This document shows, in pieces, positions 1-12,037 of a DNA stretch of 64,000 nt. Every line of letters starts with the position of its first letter. Positions within the stretch are counted from its first letter, which is position 1. The notes under the pieces were generated by a model. The model saw only the letters and a list, made by a program, of their open reading frames with translations, was not told the DNA's origin and did not search any database. Source of the DNA: Sipunculus nudus (taxonomy: Eukaryota; Annelida; Sipuncula; Golfingiida; Sipunculidae). The translations under genes were made by a program, and so were the position numbers. Location: NCBI GenBank assembly GCA_026874595.1, contig CM049313.1:37598659-37662658 (forward strand), given 5' to 3'.

Positions 1-499
1 TATATATTTCGATATTTTATAATTGATCGACTTATTCAAGGTAGCATTCCTGGCAAAATCACCTTAAAAAATACACCCAGACGTCATCTGATTTATTGAT
101 TATGTTAAACCTGGTGTGGTTTTCTTTCTGGTAGTATATATGTTCATGAAATTCTCATTCATTTACATATAATATTTAAAAATTTGGAAAAAAAAAATTT
201 TTAAGTGCTTGTATCCCTAGTCATCTAGAACCAAAGTCCAAGTCCGTACTCGACTCCTCCATCACTGCTCATAATGAACAGTCATATCAAAATGGCTGCA
301 CGTTGTAGAAGAATCGAGGCATTATATGATTGTTGATTTTGTTTTAGTAAAAAGCATGGGCGTTGGGGGGGGGGGGTCACAAATACATATAAAATAAGCA
401 TACTTACAGAAATCATATGTAATGCAACGATTCTTAAACAGCAGATTTTTCAAGATCAGGTTTGTGCGTCAGTTAAAGTTCTGCAGCATCATTAAGCAT
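1..499. other. AT-rich intergenic stretch, nothing recognised
   Basis: No open frame of useful length on either strand, no splice-consistent exon and no recognised repeat. A run of G occurs near 366-377. The right part may belong to the interspersed repeat that becomes recognisable from about 500. Confidence 0.5.
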
Positions 500-1071
500 A
501 ATATATTTCATGACAACTGGTCCACCCTATCCTGATGGTTCTTATTTGGCAGTATAAAAATAGAGAAAAATGTGCGAAAAATTGAATAAATACAGGGGGC
601 GCCACCAGTGTACAGAAACTAATCTCTTGTTCAATAAACATACGATGTTTCAGGACACTAAATGAAACCACAGCTTAGAAACTGATACCGTTGCTGTAAT
701 CTTATCAGTCTAAAAATAAATGAGAAAATGCGAGAAAATTTATAAAATACAGGTGGTGCCACCGGTTTTTAAATTTTGATAAAACTAGTCATGATCAATA
801 CACTAAGAAAGATTCATGGCAATCCATGCATCAATTACTAAGCTACAGGAAATTTTGTATCAATATTTTAATTATTCTTAGGTGACCAAACGCCCTATAA
901 CTCGGAGAAAATATGTGGCATTGACCTTATTTCAGGTCTCCAAAGAGATTTTTCAAGGACCGCCCAGGTTATTAAGTAAGAGAGTTCTAGGTCTAACGGT
1001 TAGGAGTTGTGTCCTGTTAACGGACCGACGGACAAAGGGTGATTGCTATAGCGCATACTGACTTTCAACTA
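500..1071 (+). repeat. Degenerate copy of the hairpin-ended interspersed repeat
   Basis: This stretch shares phrases with the better copy at 12038-14138. Both have 'ggcgccaccagt' preceded by 'atagagaaaaatg..aaaaat' (near 597 and, altered, near 753), then 'ttctaggtc', 'cctgttaacgga', and a terminal 'gacggacaaagggtga..gctatagc'. The 11-bp terminal hairpin of the other two copies is decayed here. The left boundary is not visible. No coding sequence is seen. Confidence 0.6.
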
Positions 1072-1645
1072 AAAAGGATCTCGAGGTGTAATTAACATTA
1101 CACATCCTGAGTGTGTAATTATGTACACCTTCCATATAGACCACTCAACAAACCTTCGTCACCAGAGGTAGCTACTTATTGTCCCAAAAGGAAGTATACA
1201 GAAAATAAACAAATTGACACGAACAGTCTACAGAAATAAAAAAATTAGATACCTCAGAGAAGCCAACTGCCAAGCTAGAGCTCAAACAAAGATTCGACAT
1301 ACCTGTTTACAGAGTGTATAGATTTCCATAGCCCTTTAAAATGTGTCATAATACAAAAAAAAAAGATCTAAATTCTATTGATAATCGATCATCGATTATT
1401 TCCTTTTTTATTATTAAACATACACGATTCCTGCTGCCAGTGTATTATGCAAAAGGGTAATTTTTACGAGTTGCCATGGAAACCAGCTGGTACACCTGTT
1501 GGTGCAGCGGATTTATTCAAGACTATTTCCATTGCCATTTGGGACCAGATATAACAAAGTAAAAGTAAAAGGCAGTTTTCTCCATAAAAGCCGTTTTTAC
1601 AGTAAATATACGCCAAATAGTGCCTACACAACGTCTTCATTAGTG
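1072..1645. other. Intergenic DNA, nothing recognised
   Basis: Short chance open frames only, for example about 60 codons at 1499-1684 without splice or homology support. The stretch ends where the duplicated unit begins. Confidence 0.5.
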
Positions 1646-1696
1646 AGGATACCAGCAGAGGTCGGGCTATTAAGATTAAGATAACAAATATACCGT

Positions 1697-1708
1697 AACC
1701 TGGTCATT
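1697..1708 (+). repeat. Target-site duplication of the LINE, left copy
   Basis: The 12 bases AACCTGGTCATT recur exactly at 3101-3112. The uninterrupted site in copy B, 5092-5103, reads AACCTGATCATT. Confidence 0.9.
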
Positions 1709-3100
1709 GAACAGAACAGAACAGAACTTTATTCAGGAAAAAGGCCTCAGGCCCAAAGTTCCAAACATTTCAATAAATATTCAATTTAAACAAGTACATC
1801 AATACAATGGAAGGAAGCAGTCTTATATTTTCTAGTAAACACTGCCATTAACACAAGTAACAGAACTGCATACCTACATACATATAAATCTGTTTTGCCA
1901 TCATCTGTGAGGATAAACAAAATTACACTTCAATAAACAGTCAGTTCAAAAATTACAACAATATAATGTTAAGTAACAGTCTTAAAATGATTAATCAATC
2001 GTGCCATAAACACATGTAACATTATTGCACACCTAAGTACACAATGAATGTATTGTGCTGTCAACAGTGAGTACTGTTTAAAATACATAATTCAACCATC
2101 TATCATTTTCCGTCTCCTCAAAAACGAATTAAACACATATGCAGCAACTTTTGATATTTCAAATGGATTATCTAAATTAAATAATTTTATAAAATTTTGT
2201 TCACTTGGATAATGCAAGTCTTGTCTAATATATTTTAACCTCAAATCGTGATATAATTTACACTCTTGCATAAAGTGAGCTTCATCCTCAACAATATTGA
2301 ATCCATAGCATAAACAATATTTACAGATCCTTTCTTCACGAGAAATGTTTTTATGGCGGCCCATTTCTATAGCTAATTCATGATTTGAACATCGAAGTTT
2401 AGCAAGTGCTGTACGGTGTTGTTTATTTGGGATACAATCAACATATTTTTCTAGTGTGAGCATAGATTTAAAAGTACCATAATAGTAGAGTTTACTGCAC
2501 AATTCAATATCACCATGCCAATTTTGAATGGCCATATCTTTTATTCTCATTTCAACTTTTTTTCATAAAATAATTCACATCTCCAATGTACTGTGCCATC
2601 CAAACATATCCAAAACCAGACTGGAACAACAATGTTCTTACTTGAGATACCCAATTTGATTTTCCACTGTTATCTAAATTCATCAACATAATGTACACCT
2701 GTTTCTGATATCTATGTTCTGGCATATGCAAAAGTTTAATCCAATACTTAATACAACGCAATAAGCAAGTTACAAACAAAGGAAATCTGCCACATTCTCC
2801 TAATGCTGCTGCATTTGGAGTATTCTGACCTACATTTTAAATGTGTTTGCAGAATTTGTACTGTACTCTCTCTATAGTTTCTGATTTTTTTAAACCCCAC
2901 AACTCACATCCATATGTTAATATTGGCACTACCATTTGATCAAACAAATAAAAAAGATGTTTTGTACTTACATATTAACACTTTTTGCTGAATGTTTTAA
3001 TCATGCATATAGCTTTGTTTGCTTGTAAAACCTGCTGTTGTTGTGTTTTTGACCAAGACAATTTTGTGGAGAGAATAATACCAAGATATTTGTAGTATGG
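1709..3100 (-). mobile_element. 5'-truncated non-LTR retrotransposon (LINE)
   Basis: The element lies exactly between two 12-bp direct repeats (1697-1708 and 3101-3112). Read on the minus strand its 3' end has AATAAA followed by tandem GTTCT units (1709-1733 on the plus strand), a microsatellite tail of the sort many LINEs carry instead of poly(A). The 5' part including the endonuclease and the catalytic reverse-transcriptase core is absent, so the insertion was truncated at birth. It cannot move by itself. A CR1/Jockey-like group is likely, but the exact clade cannot be set by eye. Confidence 0.88.
2092..2990 (-). pseudogene. C-terminal part of LINE reverse-transcriptase polyprotein
   Basis: On the minus strand the reading starts near 2990 with the conserved 'YGCELWG' block (plus about 2905), which follows the RT thumb in many LINEs. 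It continues with 'ETIERVQYKFCKHIL' style sequence, and the final 152 codons (2550-2092) run open to a stop. That last part holds a zinc-knuckle-like cluster, R-I-C-K-Y-C followed by E-D-E-A-H-F and C-K-L-Y, typical of the C-terminal zf-RVT-like region. Frameshifts or stops lie between 2550 and 2990. There is no RNase H domain and no YADD core, so this is a dead fragment. Confidence 0.85.
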
Positions 3101-3112
3101 AACCTGGTCATT
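3101..3112 (+). repeat. Target-site duplication of the LINE, right copy
   Basis: Identical to 1697-1708. Sequence to its right continues the duplicated unit without a gap relative to copy B. Confidence 0.9.
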
Positions 3113-3322
3113 CCTATACACAGATGGCGGTAACGGAAAGTTATTTTGAGATGTATGAGGCAGACATTAATTTTATTAAGTATAAATATAAGGGTCAGCA
3201 CGTTAAGACGCATGTAAATCCAAACATAAACAAAATATTCTTATGTATAACGCAGTGTATCCCATGGGTTTTCTATAGCTTTAATATGATAAAATAGATT
3301 CATTATTTTAAGTCAACGCTTT

Positions 3323-3352
3323 ATTCACACACACACACACACACACACACAA
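3323..3352 (+). repeat. (CA)n microsatellite
   Basis: Uninterrupted CA dinucleotides. A shorter orthologous tract is at about 5329-5346 in copy B. Confidence 0.95.
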
Positions 3353-3702
3353 TCTGAACTATTAGTTACGCTCCCTTAAGTTAAGAAAAGACAGAGCAAC
3401 AGATATAGTTAAATAAACTACTTATCTAGACTAACGAGACCAATTGTTCGGACCACTAATTTGAAAAAAAAAGATAACAATCACAATGGAAATGAAGATG
3501 GAAGTCTGTAATAGAGCAGCCATGAAAGTGTCTTCAAGTTTTTTTTATTTATTAGTTTTATGGTTATAGTAGTAAGATAGGTTGTAGTTGTAATATTAGC
3601 AGGAGTAGTAATGGTAATTTTTATTTAAAAAAAAACTTTACCCAGTATGAATAGTTATAAAAAAGGACAGTACTATTGAAATTCATATCAGTCATAACAT
3701 GC

Positions 3703-3822
<120 letters not shown>

Positions 3823-3902
3823 ATGACGACCACCGGGCTTTCACGACCACCCACGCTCAGACAACTTTTTTATCATGTAAATCATCATAAAAAACCTCAT
3901 GC

Positions 3903-3945
3903 TAGCACGACTAACACTCCAAACACGACCACTTTTGCTGTTCCC
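3903..3945 (+). repeat. Unexpanded ancestral site of the 17-bp minisatellite
   Basis: Between 'catgctag' and 'cccgcag..ttagatttagttt', copy A has only about one and a half units of a CACGACC-AACAC-CC motif. At the same place copy B has the 5.2-kb array at 6736-11985. Confidence 0.8.
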
Positions 3946-5485
3946 GCAGTTTTAGATTTAGTTTAAAAATATTGTTTTTTTTTTTGCAGAAATACTAATT
4001 TTAAGTCTTTGTCATGCCAACACCATGGCCGATGTGAAGGAGTAGCAAAGCCCGTACTGGGAAAGTTATTAAAAAATATTAGAAAAAATGTTCTGGACCG
4101 CCACTTCTCAACTGTTCACTGTTCCAATGTTAAAATAATACAGAATATACTTTCATGTAGCTCATTGGCCTGTCTGTCGCGGATACCTAGATCCGAGTGC
4201 TTCCAGTTCGTTTGTTATTTGCACATACATCTTTTGATTAGCGTCTTGGTCTCCCTGACACAAACATCCGGGTTCTCATGGTTCTTTTGTAACTTATTCA
4301 TAATCCTTTTAAAAAGCTTCTTTGAATCATGAATGTCTCACATATTTATATCTGATATTTCAAAATACCTGCAAATTACATGAATTCAGCAGATTTTTGC
4401 ATCCCTCGGTTGTAAATTACTCCTATTGCTTTACTTTTAGCACATAACTCGAGCTGCGATCACAGATTCGCAGTTAGTGAGTTAAATATCTCCTCAATGA
4501 CAGTTATTACTGTGTGGGTGGGGATTAATGTGGGAGGTAATGTACTTCCTGACGTCTGTATATGAACCCAAATTTCATTCAGATGAAATGTAAAAACTGT
4601 CTATTGTAACAATTGTAAATATGACTTAATTAAATAGAAAGGAGCATTTGATCTGATATATACCCCTTGTTGCCACTCCCGATCCTGACTGTATCAACCT
4701 CCAGGGGGTCATATTTAACCAGGTATCTCTTACGTTCAGTGAACAGATCGAGAACGATCCGAAAATTACATGTCTGTATCAGAGAAAATAATAAATGACC
4801 TGTGTTTTTATTAAAGATTTCATACTTAGTATCACACTGAGAGGGGTAGGGGCTGGTTGCCCGGACACGCGGGTAGGTAAATGGTTTGACAACAAGTTGT
4901 AAAAATTTTATAACTTATGCATGAAAGGACCCATATTATAACCCAGACTATTATAACTGGATAATAAAATAATAACAACCAATGTTGTATAAAAAATATG
5001 GCAAATATTTTAATTTCAATAGCCCGCCTATATTGTAATAAAGGATACCAGCAGAGGTCGGCTGTTTAGATTAAGATAACAAATATACTGTAACCTGATC
5101 ATTCCTAAGAGGAGTGCACAGGTGGCGACGACGGAAATTTATTTTGAGATGTATGAGGCAGACAATCATTTTATTTAGTATAAATATAAGAGTCAGAACG
5201 TTAAGACGCGTGTTAATCCAAACATGAACAAAACATTCTTATGTATAACGCAGTGTATCCCATAGGTTTTTCTGTTGCTTAAGTATACTAAAGTAGAATC
5301 ATTATTTTAAGTCAACGTCTTATTGACACACACACACACACACACAACCTGAACAATCAGCTACACTCCCTGATGTTAAAAAAAGACATATAAGTAAATA
5401 AACTACTTACTAGTATCTAGACAAAAAGACCACGTGTTCGGGCCACCAACTTGAAAAAAAAAACAGTCACAATGGTAATGTAGAT

Positions 5486-6334
5486 TGTTACGGAACCTAA
5501 TAACAACAGATCACGTAATCGTGACGAGCACAGATTTTTGTAACGGAGATAAAAAATATTAGATTCCGCAACATTAGGCAGCGTGAAATGTCTAGGGGAA
5601 TGAATAATGAATTTTTTTAACAAATTATTAAAATTTAATCTTAGAACAATCATAACATTACAGTACACTAAATCAATACAATTGCATAGTATAACAATAA
5701 TAAAAATGTACAGTACCAGAGTGTCCAGATCCTAGGCTTTGATTTCTGGATACCACCACTGTCACAGCTCAAAAAAAGACCTTTAACACAAATATTCCAG
5801 ATGAACAGTTCATGTAAATCTTCTGACAGAACAGTCAGCTTTAATCACGAAAACAATCTGTTGTTATCCAAAAGTCAAGTTCTGGTAATAATCCCAAAGG
5901 TAAACAGAAGAAAATCCGTATACAGTCTGTAAATATCCATAGTATACCTGTAAGTTCTGCATATATCGGAAAGGCCCAAAACTGACGAGAGAGTAACACT
6001 CTTCCGTGTCCGCTGGTATTTTACTCTCTGCCGGCTCAAAACACAGCCCCTATTAATAGCTTTTTTCACACCGAAGCCAAGAAACTTCTAATCTCGAACC
6101 TTCTAGACTACACCAATACACACGCGTCCATAGCGCATGAACAGACCCGAAAATTCTAGACTACACAGAGCGCTGTGTCTCTACACTCCGCGAGAGTTCA
6201 GTAAGTGCGGTTCCCATATATGCGCACAGGGTTTGCGCTTATCACGAATCAGAATGCCTGGCACATGCCAAGTTATGTTATATCCCGCGCTTATAAACAA
6301 ATACATGTAACATATAAAACAGATACATGTAACA
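5486..6334 (-). mobile_element. Solo LTR of a Ty3/gypsy-type element
   Basis: The segment starts TGTTACGGAACC and ends ATGTAACA, so TG..CA ends sit inside a short TGTTAC/GTAACA inverted repeat, and it is flanked by AGAT on both sides (5482-5485 and 6335-6338). On the minus strand its 3' part matches the LTRs of the element at 44848-56472 ('cattcccctagacatttcacgctgc', split here only by wording, and 'ggttccgtaaca'). The upstream part is a diverged relative. Internal coding sequence is missing, as after LTR-LTR recombination. Copy A retains the empty site. Confidence 0.9.
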
Positions 6335-6353
6335 AGATGGAAGCATTAATGAC

Positions 6354-6410
6354 AGTCGAACCTCGCTTTATCCAAAATACGAAGCATAAAAAATGTTTAT
6401 TTTTGGTCCA
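6354..6410 (+). mobile_element. Possible pogo/Tigger terminal fragment
   Basis: About 70 bp are present in copy B and absent from copy A. They contain 'cagtcgaacctcgctttatcc', which resembles the ends of pogo/Tigger elements. Too short to classify firmly. Confidence 0.3.
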
Positions 6411-6735
6411 ATCCGTGAAAGAGCAGCCATGAAACTGTCTTCAAAACTTTTTAAACGAGTTTTTTAATTATTATTATTTTTATGAAAGGTAGTAAAAGAG
6501 GTAGTAGTTGTAGAAATCGTAGTAGTAATAATACTTTTGCTTTAAAAGAATACATCCAGTATGTAAAAGATTTTTAAAAAAAATGGACAGTACTGCTTAA
6601 ACACATACCATTCATTACATACTAAAAACACACACATATAACATACATATATATCACATGACGACCACCGGGCTATCACGACCAACCACGCCCAGACGAC
6701 AACTTTTTCATCATGTAAATCATCATTAAAAAATC

Positions 6736-9700
6736 ATGCTAGCACGACCAACACGCCAACAAGACCAACCAACCAACACGACCAACACATCCAACCCACC
6801 AACACGACCAACACATCCAACCCACCAACACGACCAACCCACCAACACAACCGTCCCGCCAACACGATCAACCCAGCAACACTACCAACCCACCAACACG
6901 ACCAACCCACCAACACGACCAACCCGCCAGCACGACCAACACACCAACACGACCAACCCACCAACCCGACAACACGACCAACACGACAAACCCACCAACA
7001 CGACCAACTCACCAACACGACCAACCCACCAACACGACCAACCCGCCAACACCACCAACACGACCAAACCAACAACACGACCAACCCTCCAACACGACCA
7101 ACCCACCAACACGACCATCCCGCCAACACGACCACTCCACCAACACGACCAACCCACCAACACGACCAACCTACCAAATGCAACCCACGAACGCGACCAA
7201 CACGACCAACCCGCCAACACGACCAAACCGCCAACACGACCAACCCACCAACACGACCATCCCGCCAACACGACTAACCCGCCAACACGACCAACCAACA
7301 AACACGACCATCCCGCCAACACAAACAACCCACAAACACGACCATCCCGCCAACACGACCAACCCACCAACAAGACCAACCCACCAACACGACCATCCCG
7401 CCAAAACGACCAACACGCCAACACGACTTAGCTGCAACACGATCAACCCCCCAACACAACCAACCCGCCAACACGAACGACCCGCCAACACGATCAACCC
7501 ACCAACACGACCAACCCACCAACACGACCAACCCATCAACACGACCATCCCGCCAACACGACCAACCGACCGACACGACCAACCCGCCAACACGACCAAC
7601 CCACCAACACGACCAACCCTCCAACATGACCAACCCGCCAACATGACCATCCCGCCAACACGACCAACCCAACAACACGACCAACCCACAAACACGTCCA
7701 ACCCGCAAACACGATCAACCTACCAACCCGCCAACACGACCAACCAACAAACACGACCATCCCGCCAACACGACCAACCCACCAACACGACCACCCCCCA
7801 AACACGACCAACCAACCAACACGACCAACCCACCAACACGACCAACCGTCTAACACGACTTTCCCGCCAACACGACCAACACGCCCAACACGACCAACCT
7901 GACAACACGATCAACCCACCAACACGACCAACCCACCAATACGACCAACACGCCAACACGACCAACCTGCCAACATGATCAACCCATCAACACGACCAAC
8001 ACGCAAACACGACCAACCCGCCAACACGACCAAACCAACAACACGACCAACCCGCCAACACGACCAACCCCCCAACACGATCAACCCACCAACACGACCA
8101 ACCCACCAACACGACCAACACACCAACAAGACCAACGCCAACACGACCAACCCCCCAACACGACCAATCCGCCAACACGACCGACCAATACGACCAACCC
8201 GCCAACACCACCAACCCACCAACACGGCCAACCCACCAACACCACCAACCCGCCAACACGACCATCCCGCCAACACGACCATCCCGCCAACACGACCAAC
8301 CCATCAACACATCCAACCCACAAACACGACCAACCAACAAATACTACCAGCCCGCTAACACGACCAACCAACAAACACGGCCAACCCACCAACACGACCA
8401 ACCCGCCAACACGATCAACCAACAAACCCGACCATCCCCCTAACACTACAAACCCGCCAACACGACCAACCCACTAACACGGCCAACCCACCAACACGAC
8501 CAACCCGCCAACACGACCATCTCGCCAACACGACCAACCCCACCAACACGACCAACCCACCAACACGACCAACCCACCAACACGACCAACCCGCCAACAC
8601 GACCATCCCGCCAACACGACCAACCCACTAACACGACCACCCCGCCAACACGACCAACCAACCAACAAGACCAACCCACCAACACGACCAACCGTCTAAC
8701 ACGACTATACCGCCAACACGACCAACACGCCCAACACGACCAACCTGACAATACGATCAACCCACCAACACGACCAACCCACCAATACGACCAACACGCC
8801 AACACGACCAACCTGCCAACACGATCAACCCATCAACACGATCAACCCAGCAACACTACCAACCCACCAACACGACCAACCCACCAACACGACCAACCCG
8901 CCAGCACGACCAACACACCAACACGACCAACCCACCAACCCGGCAACACGACCAACACGACAAACCCACCAACACGACCAACTCACCAACACGACCAACC
9001 CACCAACACGACCAACCCGCCAACACCACCAACACGACCAAACCAACAACACGACCAACCCTCCAACACGACCAACCCACCAACACGACCATCCCGCCAA
9101 CACGACCACCCCACCAACACGACCAACCCACCAACACGACCAACCTACCAAATGCAACCCACGAACGCGACCAACACGACCAACCCGCCAACACGACCAA
9201 ACCGCCAACACGACCAACCCACCAACACGACCATCCCGCGAACACGACTAACCCGCCAACACGACCAACCAACAAACACGACCATCCCGCCAACACAAAC
9301 AACCCACAAACACGACCATCCCGCCAACAAGACCAACCCACCAACAAGACCAACCCACCAACACGACCATCCCGCCAAAACGACCAACACGCCAACAAGA
9401 CTTAGCTGCAACACGATCAACCCACCAACACGACCATCCCGCCAACACGACCAACCCCCCAACACGACCAACCCGCCAACACGAACGACCCGCCAACACG
9501 ATCAACCCACCAACACGACCAACCCACCAACACGACCAACCCATCAACACGACCATCCCGCCAACACGACCAACCGACCGACACGACCAACCCGCCAACA
9601 CGACCAACCCACCAACACGACCAACCCTCCAACACGACCAACCCGCCAACATGACCATCCCGCCAACACGACCAACCCAACAACACGACCAACCCACAAA

Positions 9701-11985
9701 CACGTCCAACCCGCAAACACGATCAACCTACCAACCCGCCAACACGACCAACCAACAAACACGACCATCCCGCCAACACGACCAACCCACCAACACGACC
9801 ACCCCCCAAACACGACCAACCAACCAACACGACCAACCCACCAACACGACCAACCGTCTAACACGACTTTCCCGCCAACACGACCAACACGCCCAACACG
9901 ACCAACCTGACAACACGATCAACCCACCAACACGACCAACCCACCAATACGACCAACACGCCAACACGACCAACCTGCCAACACGATCAACCCATCAACA
10001 CGACCAACACGCAAACACGACCAACCCGCCAACACGACCAAACCAACAACACGACCAACCCGCCAACACGACCAACCCCCCAACACGATCAACCCACCAA
10101 CACGACCAACCCACCAACACGACCAACACACCAACAAGACCAACGCCAACACGACCAACCCCCCAACACGACCAATCCGCCAACACGACCGACCAATACG
10201 ACCAACCCGCCAACACCACCAACCCACCAACACGGCCAACCCATCAACACCACCAACCCGCCGACACGACCATCCCGCCAACACGACCATCCCGCCAACA
10301 CGACCAACCCATCAACACATCCAACCCACAAACACGACCAACCAACAAATACTACCAGCCCGCTAACACGACCAACCAACAAACACGGCCAACCCACCAA
10401 CACGACCAACCCGCCAACACGATCAACCAACAAACCCGACCATCCCCCTAACACTACAAACCCGCCAACACGACCAACCCACTAACACGGCCAACCCACC
10501 AACACGACCAACCCGCCAACACGACCATCTCGCCAACACGACCAACCCCACCAACACGACCAACCCACCAACACGACCAACCCACCAACACGACCAACCC
10601 GCCAACACGACCATCCCGCCAACACGACCAACCCACTAACACGACCACCCCGCCAACACGACCAACCAACCAACACGACCAACCGTCTAACACGACTATA
10701 CCGCCAACACGACCAACACGCCCAACACGACCAACCTGACAATACGATCAACCCACCAACACGACCAACCCACCAATACGACCAACACGCCAACACGACC
10801 AACCTGCCAACACGATCAACCCATCAACACGACCAACACGCCAACACGACCAACCCGCCAACACGACCAACCCAATAACACGACCAACCCGCCAACACGA
10901 CCAACCCGCCAACACGATCAACCCACCAACACGACCAACCCACCAACACGACCAACACACCAACAAGACCAACGCCAACACGACCAACCCCCCAACACGA
11001 CCAATCCGCCAACACGACCAACCGACCAATACGACCAACCCGCCAACACCACCAACCCACCAACACGGCCAACCCACCAACACCACCAACCCGCCAACAC
11101 GACCATCCCGCCAACACGACCATCCCGCCAACACGACCAACCCACCAACACGACCAACCCACCAACACGACCAACCCACCAACACGACCAACCCATCAAC
11201 ACGGCCAACCCACCAACACCAACAACCCGCCAACACGACCATCCCGCCAACACGACCATCCCGCCAACATGACCAACCCGCCAACACGACCATGCCGCCA
11301 ACACGACCAACCCACCAACACATCCAACCCACCAACACGACCAACCAACAAATACTGCCAGCCCGCTAACACGACCAACCAACAAACACGGCCAACCCAC
11401 CAACACGACCAACCCGCCAACACGATCAACCAACAAACACGACCATCCCCCTAACAATACAAACCCGCCAACACGACCAACCCACTAACACGGCCAACCC
11501 ACCAACACGACCAACCCGCCAACACGACCATCCCGCCAACACGACCAACCCCACCAACACGACCAACCCACCAACACGACCAACCCACCAACACGACCAA
11601 CCCGCCAACACGACCAACCCGCCAACACGACCATCCCGCCAACACGACCAACCCACCAACACGACCACCCCGCCAACACGACCAACCAACCAACACGACC
11701 AACCCGCCAACACGACCAACCGTCTAACACGACTATCCCGCCAACACGACCAACACGCCCAACACGACCAACCTGACAATACGATCAACCCACCAACACG
11801 ACCAACCCACCAATACGACCAACACGCCAACACGACCAACCTGCCAACACGATCAACCCATCAACACGACCAACACGCCAACACGACCAACCCGCCAACA
11901 CGACCAACCCAACAACACGACCAACCCGCCAACACGACCAACCCGCCAACACGACACACCCGCTAACACGACCAACCTTCCAAAA
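6736..11985 (+). repeat. Giant minisatellite, 17-bp unit, about 300 copies
   Basis: The unit is CCAACACGACCAACCCR with variants (…CCATCCCGCC…, …AACCAAC…). Since 17 is not a multiple of 3, all frames cycle through the same 51-bp period and many stay open on both strands, giving chance open frames of up to 266 codons. These have no start context, introns or domains. Longer-range order is visible. Marker variants such as 'ctaccaaatgcaacc' (7170 and 9144) and 'cttagctgcaacac' (7427 and 9401) recur at about 1974 bp. After an extra two units (34 bp) the offset becomes 2008. A shorter block of about 0.83-1.04 kb recurs at 7974, 9985 and 10815. The G-rich strand could form two-tetrad G-quadruplexes. 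Confidence 0.97.
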
Positions 11986-12037
11986 CGCCAAACAATACCA
12001 CTATGGCCGATCCCGCAGATTTAGGTTTAGTTTAAAA

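Noticed and set aside
4009-4332. 107-codon frame shared in part with 14337-14540
   Set aside because: Shared only because both lie in the duplicated unit. Indels and stops differ between copies, and the hydrophobic Cys/Phe/Leu composition looks like chance.
6736-11985. Many overlapping open frames of 60-266 codons on both strands, with Thr/Pro/Asn/Gln- or Trp/Cys/Val/Gly-rich repeats
   Set aside because: They arise because a 17-bp unit without stops stays open in all frames. Both strands are equally open, there are no splice sites or consistent starts, and the composition is purely that of the repeat.
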